DNA of 64,000 nucleotides, from positions 148,858 to 212,857 of the forward strand of contig NZ_WTUY01000004.1 of the NCBI RefSeq assembly GCF_009882945.1, in the 5' to 3' direction. Shown piece after piece: positions 1-6,709 of the stretch. The translations under genes were made by a program, and so were the position numbers. Position 1 is the stretch's first letter. The number at the start of each line of letters is the position of its first letter. Source of the stretch: Alcanivorax sp. DP30 (GTDB taxonomy: Bacteria > Pseudomonadota > Gammaproteobacteria > Pseudomonadales > Alcanivoracaceae). The notes under the pieces were generated by a model. That model was not told the origin of the DNA, did no database searches, and saw nothing but the letters and a program-made list of their open reading frames with translations.

Positions 1-97
1 GCCCGGCTCACCGAGCAAATTTTTGATGGCGGCTTTTTTGCGCTTTCCGCAAAAAAGGTGACAGCGGAAATTTGTCCGGTGCAGCCGTTTGTTAGAG
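1..97 (-). repeat. attC site of an integron cassette (left end cut by the window)
   Basis: This is an imperfect palindrome ending in GTTAGAG at 91-97. The outer arm starting at base 1 pairs with 62-95: CGGCT-CACC-GA in the left arm faces CGGCTGCACCGGA in the reverse complement of the right arm. The extra bases lie only on the right (plus-strand) side, which is the extrahelical-base signature of attC and sets the cassette orientation as minus strand. The sequence is closely similar to the attC at 1266-1370. The TAA stop of the adjoining gene is made by the TTA of its core box. Confidence 0.8.
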
Positions 98-628
98 CAT
101 GCCTGCATTTCGTAATAATGTTGCCGCACCAATTGCCTTCCGAACGGCGGCTCCAATTTCTGAGTGCTTACGTCCATTGGATATTGAGCAAAGTGCCTTC
201 AGCTCTTTTTCATTGCTGATTCTTGGGGCTGCCTCAATATTAATGGCTGAATTTACCGTTCTTACATAGACATAAATGCACTTTTTTTCAAATGCCTTAC
301 CTGTCTTAGCGCCAGAAGCTTTATAGGCGCTCCAGTCGTCAAGTTTTAACTTTGACAAGCCCTGATCATTTTTCATACGGAATGCCAATAATTTGTCGCA
401 GAGAGCCAAGCCTAAAGCTTCGTCTGTAGCGTTTGCATCAAGAACAACCGGATCTCCAAACTCAGAAATTCCGGCAATCGAGCACACAATGAACTTGTCT
501 TCGTTGTACAGGTATAGAGCCGCGCGCAGCTCGGTTCCGAGCCTCGCCTTAGCGTCAGTAATCTCCCGAGTGGATTGATCAGGCAATACCCTCATGCGTC
601 TCTTTTTCCTAAATAAATTCTCCAACAT
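92..628 (-). CDS. Integron cassette protein, hypothetical (178 aa)
   Basis: I do not recognise this protein. It starts MLENLFRKKRR, a basic N-terminus without a convincing signal peptide or membrane helix, and continues as a mixed alpha/beta soluble protein. I chose the ATG at 626-628, just after the attC core, because an upstream in-frame start at 652 would lie inside the attC palindrome (635-715). The stop TAA lies in the attC core box at 91-97, so CDS plus attC form one complete mobile cassette read on the minus strand. The surrounding sequence is visibly poorer in GC than the core genes after 2592, as is usual for cassettes. Its function cannot be inferred from sequence or context. Confidence 0.75.
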   Translation of the reverse strand: MLENLFRKKRRMRVLPDQSTREITDAKARLGTELRAALYLYNEDKFIVCSIAGISEFGDPVVLDANATDEALGLALCDKLLAFRMKNDQGLSKLKLDDWSAYKASGAKTGKAFEKKCIYVYVRTVNSAINIEAAPRISNEKELKALCSISNGRKHSEIGAAVRKAIGAATLLRNAGML

Positions 629-634
629 TGTGCG

Positions 635-715
635 CTCTAACGCCCGCAGCACGCGCGGCTTTGTAGTGGCGAAGCCGCAACGAAAAAGCCGTCGCCGTGC
701 CTGCGCTTGTTAACT
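635..715 (-). repeat. attC site of an integron cassette
   Basis: This 81-bp imperfect palindrome runs from CTCTAAC (635-641) to GTTAACT (709-715). The left arm CGCAG-CACG-CG-CGGCTTT faces CGCAGGCACGGCGACGGCTTT in the reverse complement of the right arm, so three single bases are unpaired, all on the right side. The loop holds a second small inverted repeat (GGCTT/AAGCC). The asymmetry gives the same minus-strand orientation as the neighbouring cassettes. Confidence 0.85.
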
Positions 716-970
716 ATGACTGGAAACCAACTTGGTACATTCATCGATAATTTCCGGAATACAGTTTTCTGCCGTGATGCCTATATTTTCATGGTCGTGT
801 TGTTCGTGCGCAAGAAGACCAAATGCTGCCAGCTCAGTTGGCCAATCAAGATCACGGTTGATTTCTCCGAGCTTGGCACAACCAATGTTAGGGTCAATGT
901 CACCCGCCAATATTTTTTTAGCAATTTTCAACGCATCAGCTAACATTTCGATTTTCTCAGTTTCGTCCAT
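710..970 (-). CDS. Integron cassette protein, hypothetical (86 aa)
   Basis: This is a small acidic protein starting MDETEKIEMLADALKIAKK, largely helical by composition, with a GLLAHEQHDHE segment in the middle and no signal peptide. The start ATG (968-970) is 14 nt after the attC core at 984-990, and the TAA stop is formed by the next attC core (709-715). Gene and palindrome therefore make a compact cassette. Short acidic helical cassette proteins are often immunity or antitoxin-like, but nothing here proves that. The overlapping plus-strand reading frames at 707-989 are rejected because they would read into the attC. Confidence 0.75.
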   Translation of the reverse strand: MDETEKIEMLADALKIAKKILAGDIDPNIGCAKLGEINRDLDWPTELAAFGLLAHEQHDHENIGITAENCIPEIIDECTKLVSSHS

Positions 971-983
971 AGCTTGCTTTTAC

Positions 984-1041
984 AGTTAACGCTGCGAGCA
1001 GCGGCGCGTGTTTTTGCGTCCGCTGCCTTGCCTGGTTAAGT
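984..1041 (-). repeat. Short attC site of an integron cassette
   Basis: This 58-bp imperfect palindrome runs from AGTTAAC (984-990) to GTTAAGT (1035-1041), the latter matching GTTRRRY perfectly. GCGA-GCAGCGG-CGC on the left faces GCAAGGCAGCGGACGC in the reverse complement of the right, again with extra bases on the right side only. Its length is near the minimum seen for attC sites. Confidence 0.75.
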
Positions 1042-1060
1042 GGCGATACACCCACCCTAC

Positions 1061-1267
1061 CTAAGGGCACGATGTGAGCCTGCGAACCAGAGCTGAATTT
1101 TGGCACCCGCAAGAACTGAAGACTTGAAGATACCCCCAACCTGAAATGTGGCCGCCCACAACGAACGGGAACACCGAGCCACAACCTATTATTTTTCTAA
1201 CGGCACCCAGTTGCTCGCTCATGGCACCGACTTGGAAGCTTACGCTGCCATAAAAAAGCAGAGCCAT
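1061..1267 (-). CDS. Possible small cassette ORF (68 aa)
   Basis: This is the only reading frame that fits the cassette between the attC sites at 984-1041 and 1266-1370. Its ATG overlaps the ATTTAAC core box, as is common for cassette genes, and it stops at 1061, 20 nt before the next attC. The product (MALLFYGSVSFQVGAM...) is uncharged and slightly hydrophobic, with several Cys and Gly, and resembles nothing I know. The cassette may instead be non-coding or carry a promoter only. Confidence is low because the length is close to chance. Confidence 0.35.
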   Translation of the reverse strand: MALLFYGSVSFQVGAMSEQLGAVRKIIGCGSVFPFVVGGHISGWGYLQVFSSCGCQNSALVRRLTSCP

Positions 1268-1370
1268 TTAACGCTCAGCTCACCGAGTAAATTTGCGATG
1301 GCGGCTTTTGTGCGCAATTATGCACAAAAGATGACAGCGAAAATTTATCCGGTGCAGCTGATTGTTATGT
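1266..1370 (-). repeat. attC site of an integron cassette
   Basis: This 105-bp palindrome is bounded by ATTTAAC (1266-1272, a perfect RYYYAAC box) and GTTATGT (1364-1370). The arm CAGCT-CACC-GAGTAAATTT faces CAGCTGCACCGGATAAATTT in the reverse complement of the right arm. Its sequence is nearly the same as the attC at 1-97, so at least two cassettes here carry one attC subtype, as in sedentary chromosomal integrons. Confidence 0.85.
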
Positions 1371-1742
1371 GACCCCTTGGCTTGATAAAACACTTCTAAC
1401 TTGCTCTTCATTCTCAGCATATTCCTCTACAAGATAACCGATCAAATCCTCGACGCTTCTGCCTACCTCTCTGACCTCATCCAGACCATCAACGCAGTAA
1501 ACAACGAAAACAGGCGTCGCCCCGTCAAAATAGAACCCTGTTATTGTGTGGTCTGACTCCCACAGAGGCGTTACGTCCAGGCCAGACGGATAAAAAGCTT
1601 CCGACTCAAGGTAATACTTTGGCTCATTGCATCTGAACTCCAGATCTTCGTGAACAAACTCACCTCGAGTAAGCTTCAATAACGCACTCGTCAAATTAAG
1701 CTTACTGATTTTAAGTTTTCTGTCGTGCTCAGAAGCCCTCAT
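1365..1742 (-). CDS. Integron cassette protein, hypothetical (125 aa)
   Basis: This is an acidic soluble protein. The N-terminal third is basic (MRASEHDRKLKISKL); the rest is rich in Glu/Asp with a hydrophobic strand pair (TITGFYFDGATPVFVVYCVDGL) and ends in an acidic helix. The layout is reminiscent of small SUKH/SMI1-type immunity proteins, but this is only an impression. The ATG follows a G/TTATGT junction at 1759-1765, which is the upstream cassette boundary, and the stop is formed by the attC core at 1364-1370. It is the most upstream (first) recognisable cassette of the array. Confidence 0.75.
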   Translation of the reverse strand: MRASEHDRKLKISKLNLTSALLKLTRGEFVHEDLEFRCNEPKYYLESEAFYPSGLDVTPLWESDHTITGFYFDGATPVFVVYCVDGLDEVREVGRSVEDLIGYLVEEYAENEEQVRSVLSSQGVT

Positions 1743-1758
1743 GGCACCCTGCCTTTAC

Positions 1759-1830
1759 ACATAACAGCGTATTCAGTCGAACGGTTCGACATATCTTTTT
1801 TCGACATAATTCTTAATGGACCAAAGGGCA
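1759..1830 (-). other. Upstream end of the cassette array, possible attI-like region
   Basis: ACATAAC (1759-1765) is a core box identical to that of the attC at 1364-1370, but no palindromic partner follows on its right, so it is not an attC. The adjoining sequence holds two direct copies of TATGTCGAA (minus strand, about 1783-1805) and an inverted repeat GTCGAAC/GTTCGAC (1776-1790). attI sites have a single core box plus direct repeats, so this could be attI or a decayed one. No integrase gene follows in the 800 bp where it would be expected. Confidence 0.35.
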
Positions 1831-2590
1831 CATATCCGAAAAGCACTTTACTTTCAGCACCTTAACGAGCAAACGCGAGACTTTCTCGTCTGGCAAAACT
1901 CGAACGTGCGGCTTATTTCCGGGAATCAGGTGCACTTAACCGCTTCACATGACTTATTAAAATCACTTTATATCAACCGGTTAGCTTTTTCTGTAAGTCA
2001 TATCCTACAAAGATTAGGACCCATCTGTTGAGCACGACCCGCGCCATCATTTAAATATCGTGCTTCGGAATAAATACGCCAACGACATCCACACAGCATC
2101 CTCCCCGTTAGAGTGAGTCGAGGAACGGAGCCCTGTGACGGCGCAGAGCAAAAAACCTGTCTGAGCGGAGCGAGTCTTTTTTGCGTCCGTCACAGGGCGA
2201 GTACCGGAGTGTGCCCGCGAAGCGGGTCGAACGGAGTCGGGGCAAGGGGGCGGAAGCGGGGGTTTGCAAAACATGTTTTGCCCGCTGGAGCGCCATTCCC
2301 ATACCGGGGAATGGCCGGAATGCCAGAGGGGTGTCGCGTAGCACCCCTTTGGGCCCGTCCGGCGAGGACACTCACGGTTATCGGTTCGATGGCATCACAG
2401 GTTGGCAGCAAGCCATCCAGGCGGGGACCACCATCACCGCAGGTTCGCACCTCGAGAGGTGCTCCTACAGCAACCCAGACCTCCAATGAACCAGGCCCAG
2501 ACCACGCGGCGCATGGCGCCTACAAGAACGCCCCCTCTGTGGGTTACAATGTCTCCCCTTATGCACAGTTACTGACCATTACGAGGTTCC
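1831..2590. other. Noncoding, hairpin-rich stretch between cassette array and ilvD
   Basis: I see no credible gene here; a 71-codon frame at 1816-2031 has no RBS or recognisable product. Bases 2131-2353 hold five inverted repeats in close succession. CCCTGTGACGG pairs with CCGTCACAGGG (2131-2141/2187-2197), with an inner GCAAAAAA/TTTTTTGC pair. GCCCGC/GCGGGT lies at 2213-2227. GCAAAACATGTTTTGC lies at 2266-2281. CCATTCCC pairs with GGGAATGG (2293-2314). AGGGGTG/CACCCCT lies within 2323-2353. A REP copy follows at 2442-2470. A TACAAT at 2545-2550 may be the -10 box of ilvD. Confidence 0.6.
2442..2470 (-). repeat. REP-like element, CTCGAG-core family (copy 1)
   Basis: Read on the minus strand this is CTGTAGGAGCACCTCTCGAG followed by GTGCGAACC, the same family as the copies at 7715, 21817 and 21936. 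The CACCTCTCGAGGTG core is self-complementary and can fold into a small hairpin. It lies in noncoding DNA. Confidence 0.75.
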
Positions 2591-2591
2591 C

Positions 2592-4439
2592 ATGCCGCAG
2601 TATCGCTCCCGTACCACCACCCATGGCCGCAATATGGCCGGCGCCCGTGCCCTGTGGCGCGCCACGGGCATGAAGGACGGTGACTTCGGCAAGCCGATTA
2701 TTGCCATCGCCAACTCTTTTACCCAGTTCGTGCCCGGTCACGTGCACCTGAAGGACATGGGGCAGCTGGTGGCCGGCGAGGTAGAGAAGGCCGGCGGGAT
2801 CGCCAAGGAATTCAACACCATTGCGGTGGATGACGGCATCGCCATGGGCCACGACGGGATGCTCTACTCCCTGCCCAGCCGCGACATCATTGCCGATTCC
2901 GTGGAGTACATGGCCAACGCCCACTGCGCCGACGCGCTGGTGTGCATTTCCAACTGCGACAAGATCACCCCCGGCATGCTGATGGCCGCCATGCGCCTGA
3001 ACATCCCGGTGATCTTCGTCTCCGGCGGCCCCATGGAAGCGGGCAAGACCAAGCTGGCCGAGGGCAAGCTGGATCTGGTGGACGCCATGGTGATGGCAGC
3101 GGATGACAGCGTGGACGACGAGACGCTCAACGAGGTGGAGCGCTCCGCGTGTCCCACCTGTGGATCCTGCTCCGGCATGTTCACCGCCAACTCCATGAAC
3201 TGCCTGACCGAAGCCCTGGGCCTGTCCCTGCCGGGCAACGGTTCCCTGCTGGCCACCCACGCCGACCGCCGCGAGCTGTTCCTGGAAGCGGGCCGTCGCA
3301 TCGTGGATATCACCCGACGCTATTACGAGCAGGACGAGGAAGCGTTGTTGCCGCGCAATATCGCCACCGTGCAGGCGTTCGAGAACGCCATGAGTCTGGA
3401 CATCGCCATGGGCGGGTCCACCAACACCGTCCTGCACTTGCTGGCGGCGGCCCTGGAAGGGGAAGTGGACTTCACCATGGAAGACATCGACCGCCTGAGC
3501 CGCAAGGTGCCGTGCCTGTCCAAGGTGGCGCCGGCCACCCAGAAATACCACATGGAAGATGTGCACCGCGCCGGTGGCGTGATGGGCATCCTTGGGGAGC
3601 TGGACCGCGCCGGGCTGCTGCACCGCGACATCCCCATGGTGCATTCGGCCACCGTGGCGGAGGCACTGGAGCATTACGACATCATGCGCACCCAGGATGA
3701 GGGCGTGCGCAAGATGTTTACCGCTGGCCCTGCCGGCATCCCTACCCAGACCGCCTTCAGCCAGGACACCCGCTGGGAGAGCCTGGATGATGACCGCGAG
3801 AACGGCTGCATCCGCAACTACGAGCATGCCTACAGCAAGGACGGTGGCCTCGCCGTACTCTACGGCAATATCGCCGAGCGCGGCTGCATCGTGAAAACCG
3901 CGGGTGTCGACGACTCGATCCTTACCTTCACCGGCCGTGCGCGGGTGTTCGAATCCCAGGATTCTGCGGTGCGCGCCATCCTTGGCGATCAGATCGTGGC
4001 TGGTGACGTGGTGGTGATCCGCTATGAAGGCCCGAAAGGTGGCCCGGGCATGCAGGAAATGCTCTACCCCACCAGCTACCTGAAATCCAAGGGGCTGGGC
4101 AAGCAGTGTGCCCTGCTCACCGATGGCCGTTTCTCCGGCGGCACCTCTGGCCTGTCCATCGGCCATGCATCTCCGGAAGCTGCCGAGGGCGGCGCCATTG
4201 CCCTGGTGGAAGAAGGCGACACCATTGCCATCGATATCCCCAACCGCACCATCAACCTGGATATCACCAATGAGGAGCTGGCCCACCGCCGCACGCACAT
4301 GGAAAACCGTGGCAAGCTGGCCTTCAAACCCAAGGAAATTCGTCCGCGCCGGGTTTCCACCGCGCTGAAGGCCTACGCGGCCCTGACCACCAGTGCCGAC
4401 CGGGGTGCAGTTCGGGATCTCAGCCAGATCGGCGATTGA
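2592..4439 (+). CDS. ilvD: Dihydroxy-acid dehydratase
   Basis: This enzyme dehydrates 2,3-dihydroxy-isovalerate and 2,3-dihydroxy-3-methylvalerate to the 2-oxo acids, the third shared step of isoleucine/valine synthesis in the cytosol. Its 615 aa match the E. coli enzyme nearly end to end. Visible motifs are the [18 protein letters not shown] start, D80-D81 (Mg2+ site), C122 in SNCDK and C193 in TCGSCSGM, which with an early Cys bind the Fe-S cluster, and the C-terminal [20 protein letters not shown] motif. It stands alone, with a strong rho-independent terminator just after the stop. The large open frames on the opposite strand are shadows of this GC-rich gene. Confidence 0.98.
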   Translation: MPQYRSRTTTHGRNMAGARALWRATGMKDGDFGKPIIAIANSFTQFVPGHVHLKDMGQLVAGEVEKAGGIAKEFNTIAVDDGIAMGHDGMLYSLPSRDIIADSVEYMANAHCADALVCISNCDKITPGMLMAAMRLNIPVIFVSGGPMEAGKTKLAEGKLDLVDAMVMAADDSVDDETLNEVERSACPTCGSCSGMFTANSMNCLTEALGLSLPGNGSLLATHADRRELFLEAGRRIVDITRRYYEQDEEALLPRNIATVQAFENAMSLDIAMGGSTNTVLHLLAAALEGEVDFTMEDIDRLSRKVPCLSKVAPATQKYHMEDVHRAGGVMGILGELDRAGLLHRDIPMVHSATVAEALEHYDIMRTQDEGVRKMFTAGPAGIPTQTAFSQDTRWESLDDDRENGCIRNYEHAYSKDGGLAVLYGNIAERGCIVKTAGVDDSILTFTGRARVFESQDSAVRAILGDQIVAGDVVVIRYEGPKGGPGMQEMLYPTSYLKSKGLGKQCALLTDGRFSGGTSGLSIGHASPEAAEGGAIALVEEGDTIAIDIPNRTINLDITNEELAHRRTHMENRGKLAFKPKEIRPRRVSTALKAYAALTTSADRGAVRDLSQIGD

Positions 4440-4451
4440 TCTGCACGCCAG

Positions 4452-4480
4452 AAAAGGCGGCCTCAGGGCCGCCTTTTTTG
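4452..4480 (+). terminator. Rho-independent terminator of ilvD
   Basis: The stem AAGGCGGCC/GGCCGCCTT has a short loop and is followed by TTTTTT, beginning 12 nt after the ilvD stop codon. Confidence 0.9.
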
Positions 4481-4592
4481 TGCTCACAGTTACGGCCCGA
4501 CCAACCCCGGAGGTTTCACGCGAACAGCAGACAACGCCACGCCCCCTGCTTTTAATTGTTTTCACGGATTCACAGCGAGGGCTTGCGTTATA

Positions 4593-4606
4593 GTCGAACG
4601 ATCGAC
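4593..4606. promoter_or_regulatory. Palindrome GTCGA-ACGA-TCGAC before the DsbA-like gene (possible operator)
   Basis: An inverted repeat with 5-bp arms (GTCGA/TCGAC) overlaps a TATAGT sequence (4590-4595) 35-50 nt upstream of the start at 4640. Its size and place fit a TetR- or MerR-type operator. A similar repeat (GTCGAAC/GTTCGAC) occurs at 1776-1790. The regulator is not encoded nearby. Confidence 0.4.
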
Positions 4607-4639
4607 AACACCTCCCCTGCCGAAGGAGCAGCCAACCGC

Positions 4640-5962
4640 ATGAGCCTCAAACACAAGCTGATGCCCCTGTTTGCCCGCCTGATCACCAGTGAGGGCCTGC
4701 AACAGTTCCGTCGCAGACTACTGGAGTGGCGTCGCGTGCTGCGCCGCCAACCCCACCAGGCCACGTTCTACTTCCGCATTGATGACCCTTACTCGGTGCT
4801 GATGGCCCAGGTGCTACCCCGGTTTGCCCGCCACTTCGGCATTCAGATCACCCCGAAAGTGGTGCTGTATCTGGACCAGCAGATGTACCCTGCCGCCGAC
4901 ATGCTCGCCGAGCTGGCTCCGCGGGATGCACGCCAACTGGCACAGCTGCACGACCTGAGTTTTCCGCAAGATTGGCAGCTGCCCCAGCGGGAAGTCAGCC
5001 TCGCAGCCACCCGCTGTCTGCTGCGTCACGAAAAGGATGAGCGCTTCTGGAGCCTGGCGGCAGCGCTGTCAGAGGCGCTGTGGCGCCATGACCATGACAG
5101 GCTGGAAGCCTTGCTCAGCGAACATGGACAGATGCCCGCCGACCGGGCTCAACTGGCCCTGGAGGCCCGTCGCGACCAGTTTCTCAACGATGGCCATTAT
5201 CTCACCGGTACCCTGCTCTATCAGGGCGAATGGTACTGGAGCGTGGAGCGCCTGGATCATCTCGGTCGTCGGCTCAATGAGCTTGGTCTTGGCACACGGG
5301 ACTGGCCGCTTCCCTATGGCCGCGCCAAACGGGCCTTGCTCACTCGCAGCGAAGCGTCCCTGAAAGGCAAGCCGCTGGTACTGTTCTTTTCATTCCGCAG
5401 CCCCTACTCCTACATCGCCCTGTCGCGCACCTACGCGCTGGCGGATCACTACGGGCTGGACCTGAAGATCCGCCCGGTGCTACCCATGGTGATGCGCGGC
5501 CTGAGCGTACCGAAGGAAAAACGTTTCTACATTCTCAAGGACGCCGCCCGTGAAGCCCGCCTGCACGATGTGCCCTTTGGCCGGGTGTGCGATCCGGTGG
5601 GTGCCGGGGTGGAACGCTGCATGGCCCTGTGGCCCTTTGCCGAAAAGGAAGGACGCTTGCGCGAATGGTTACGCGCTGCCGCCACCGGCATCTGGAGCCA
5701 GGGGATCAATGCCGCCAGCGATGGCGGTCTGAAATTCCTGGTGGAGAATGCCGGCCTCGACTGGAACCGGGCGCGGCGCTGGCTCGACGACGACAGCTGG
5801 CGCGACCGCGCCGAGGATAATCGCAGCGCTATGATGGCAGCGGGCAGCTGGGGCGTGCCCAGCTTTATGACGCAAGATGACATGGTATGGGGGCAGGATC
5901 GTTTTGCGATAATCGAGCGTAGCCTGCTAGCCTCGGTCTCACGAGAACGCGACGGCGGTTAA
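4640..5962 (+). CDS. Tandem DsbA-fold protein, 2-hydroxychromene-2-carboxylate isomerase-like (440 aa)
   Basis: The protein holds two thioredoxin-fold DsbA/HCCA-isomerase domains in a row. The first starts at residue ~45 (TFYFRIDDPYSVLMAQVLPRF) and the second at ~240 (LVLFFSFRSPYSYIALSRTY). No CxxC is present, so it is not a disulfide oxidase. The SPYSY motif is typical of the isomerase/glutathione-S-transferase-kappa branch, whose members act on glutathione conjugates or aromatic intermediates. There is no clear signal peptide, so a cytosolic location is likely. I chose the ATG at 4640 because AAGGAG lies 11 nt upstream; the longer frame from 4556 would run through the promoter. A tandem duplicate in one chain is less common than single-domain members. 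The substrate is unknown. Confidence 0.75.
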   Translation: MSLKHKLMPLFARLITSEGLQQFRRRLLEWRRVLRRQPHQATFYFRIDDPYSVLMAQVLPRFARHFGIQITPKVVLYLDQQMYPAADMLAELAPRDARQLAQLHDLSFPQDWQLPQREVSLAATRCLLRHEKDERFWSLAAALSEALWRHDHDRLEALLSEHGQMPADRAQLALEARRDQFLNDGHYLTGTLLYQGEWYWSVERLDHLGRRLNELGLGTRDWPLPYGRAKRALLTRSEASLKGKPLVLFFSFRSPYSYIALSRTYALADHYGLDLKIRPVLPMVMRGLSVPKEKRFYILKDAAREARLHDVPFGRVCDPVGAGVERCMALWPFAEKEGRLREWLRAAATGIWSQGINAASDGGLKFLVENAGLDWNRARRWLDDDSWRDRAEDNRSAMMAAGSWGVPSFMTQDDMVWGQDRFAIIERSLLASVSRERDGG

Positions 5963-6006
5963 GATAGTCTGCCGAAGCGGGTTTGGTGGCCGCGGCGGCG
6001 GGGCAG

Positions 6007-6153
6007 AGTTGAAAGTTCAAGGTTTAAAAGCGCGGAAAGGGTTTATCGAAGTTTCAAATGCCCTGCCCACGCACCATACCCGTGAAGCGCGGAGCGTCAG
6101 AGCTGGAAATCGCAGGCTCTTTCTTCGCGTTTCAACATGAAACTTTGAACTGC
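6007..6153. repeat. Heptad-armed inverted repeat element 1 (word GTTNAAA)
   Basis: The left arm at 6007-6034 reads AGTTGAA, AGTTCAA, GGTTTAA, AAGCGCG. The right arm at about 6125-6153 is its inverted counterpart, CGCG followed by TTTCAAC, ATGAAAC, TTTGAAC. The two arms are about 90 bp apart, between the DsbA-like gene and the MAPEG gene. The 7-nt period is weaker here than in other copies. Confidence 0.6.
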
Positions 6154-6207
6154 TCCTGTCTCCACCTTCCTGCCCCCAAGAACATTTAAAAAACCAAGGA
6201 GAACCTC

Positions 6208-6594
6208 ATGACCATTGCTTACTGGTGCGTGCTTGCCGCTATCTTTCTGCCCTACCTGTCCACCGGCATCGCCAAGTTTCAGGGCGGATTCGGCCCCAAA
6301 CAGAACCACAATCCTCGCGAGTTTCTGGAAACCCTTGAGGGAAGCCGCAAGCGCGCGCACTGGGCCCAGCAAAACGGTTTTGAGGTCACACCGGCCTTTG
6401 CAGCCGCAGTGATCATTGCTCATATGGCGGCCACGGCGCCGCAGGGCACTATCGACGGCATCGCACTGGCCTTCGTCCTCAGCCGGGTCATGTTCACCGT
6501 CTGCTATGTGGCCGACTGGGCCAGCGCACGCACCCTGGTCTGGGCCTTCGGCATGGGCTGTATCGTAGCCCTGTTTGTGGGTGTGGGCGGTTAA
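6208..6594 (+). CDS. MAPEG-family membrane protein (128 aa)
   Basis: This small integral membrane protein has about four hydrophobic helices (residues ~3-20, 60-78, 80-100, 108-127) and the polar loop NPREFLETLEGSRKRAHWAQQNGFE, which matches bacterial members of the MAPEG group (membrane-associated proteins in eicosanoid and glutathione metabolism). Such proteins are often glutathione-dependent transferases or peroxidases; the bacterial substrates are mostly unknown. AAGGAG sits 8 nt before the ATG. A glutathione link would fit the upstream HCCA-isomerase-like neighbour, but that is inference. Confidence 0.75.
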   Translation: MTIAYWCVLAAIFLPYLSTGIAKFQGGFGPKQNHNPREFLETLEGSRKRAHWAQQNGFEVTPAFAAAVIIAHMAATAPQGTIDGIALAFVLSRVMFTVCYVADWASARTLVWAFGMGCIVALFVGVGG

Positions 6595-6600
6595 ACGCAG

Positions 6601-6694
6601 TTTCGAGTTGCAAGCGGCGAGTTTCGAAAAGCAGACCCCGGAGAACCCTCTGTATTTTTTGCTTTTCGCTACTCGCGTTTCGTAACTCGCAACG
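6601..6694. repeat. Heptad-armed inverted repeat element 2 (word TCGNAAC)
   Basis: The left arm at 6601-6628 reads TTTCGAG, TTGCAAG, CGGCGAG, TTTCGAA. The right arm at 6667-6694 reads TCGCTAC, TCGCGTT, TCGTAAC, TCGCAAC, the reverse-complement pattern. The spacer is about 38 bp. The element starts 6 nt after the MAPEG stop and ends 15 nt before the next start. Confidence 0.8.
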
Positions 6695-6709
6695 CATACC
6701 TACCTGCTG

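Noticed and set aside
957-1184. 75-codon minus-strand frame across a cassette boundary
   Set aside because: It would translate the attC palindrome at 984-1041, so it is not a cassette gene.
1816-2031. 71-codon frame right of the cassette array, tested as a possible integrase fragment
   Set aside because: No similarity to tyrosine recombinases, no ribosome-binding site, and too short to support.
2113-2673. 186-codon plus-strand frame before ilvD
   Set aside because: It runs through several perfect inverted repeats and a REP copy and overlaps the ilvD start; the product is Arg/Pro-rich without any motif.
2559-4565. 668-codon open frame on the minus strand over ilvD
   Set aside because: It is the antisense shadow of the well-conserved, GC-rich ilvD gene; its translation is His/Gly/Ala-rich with no family resemblance.
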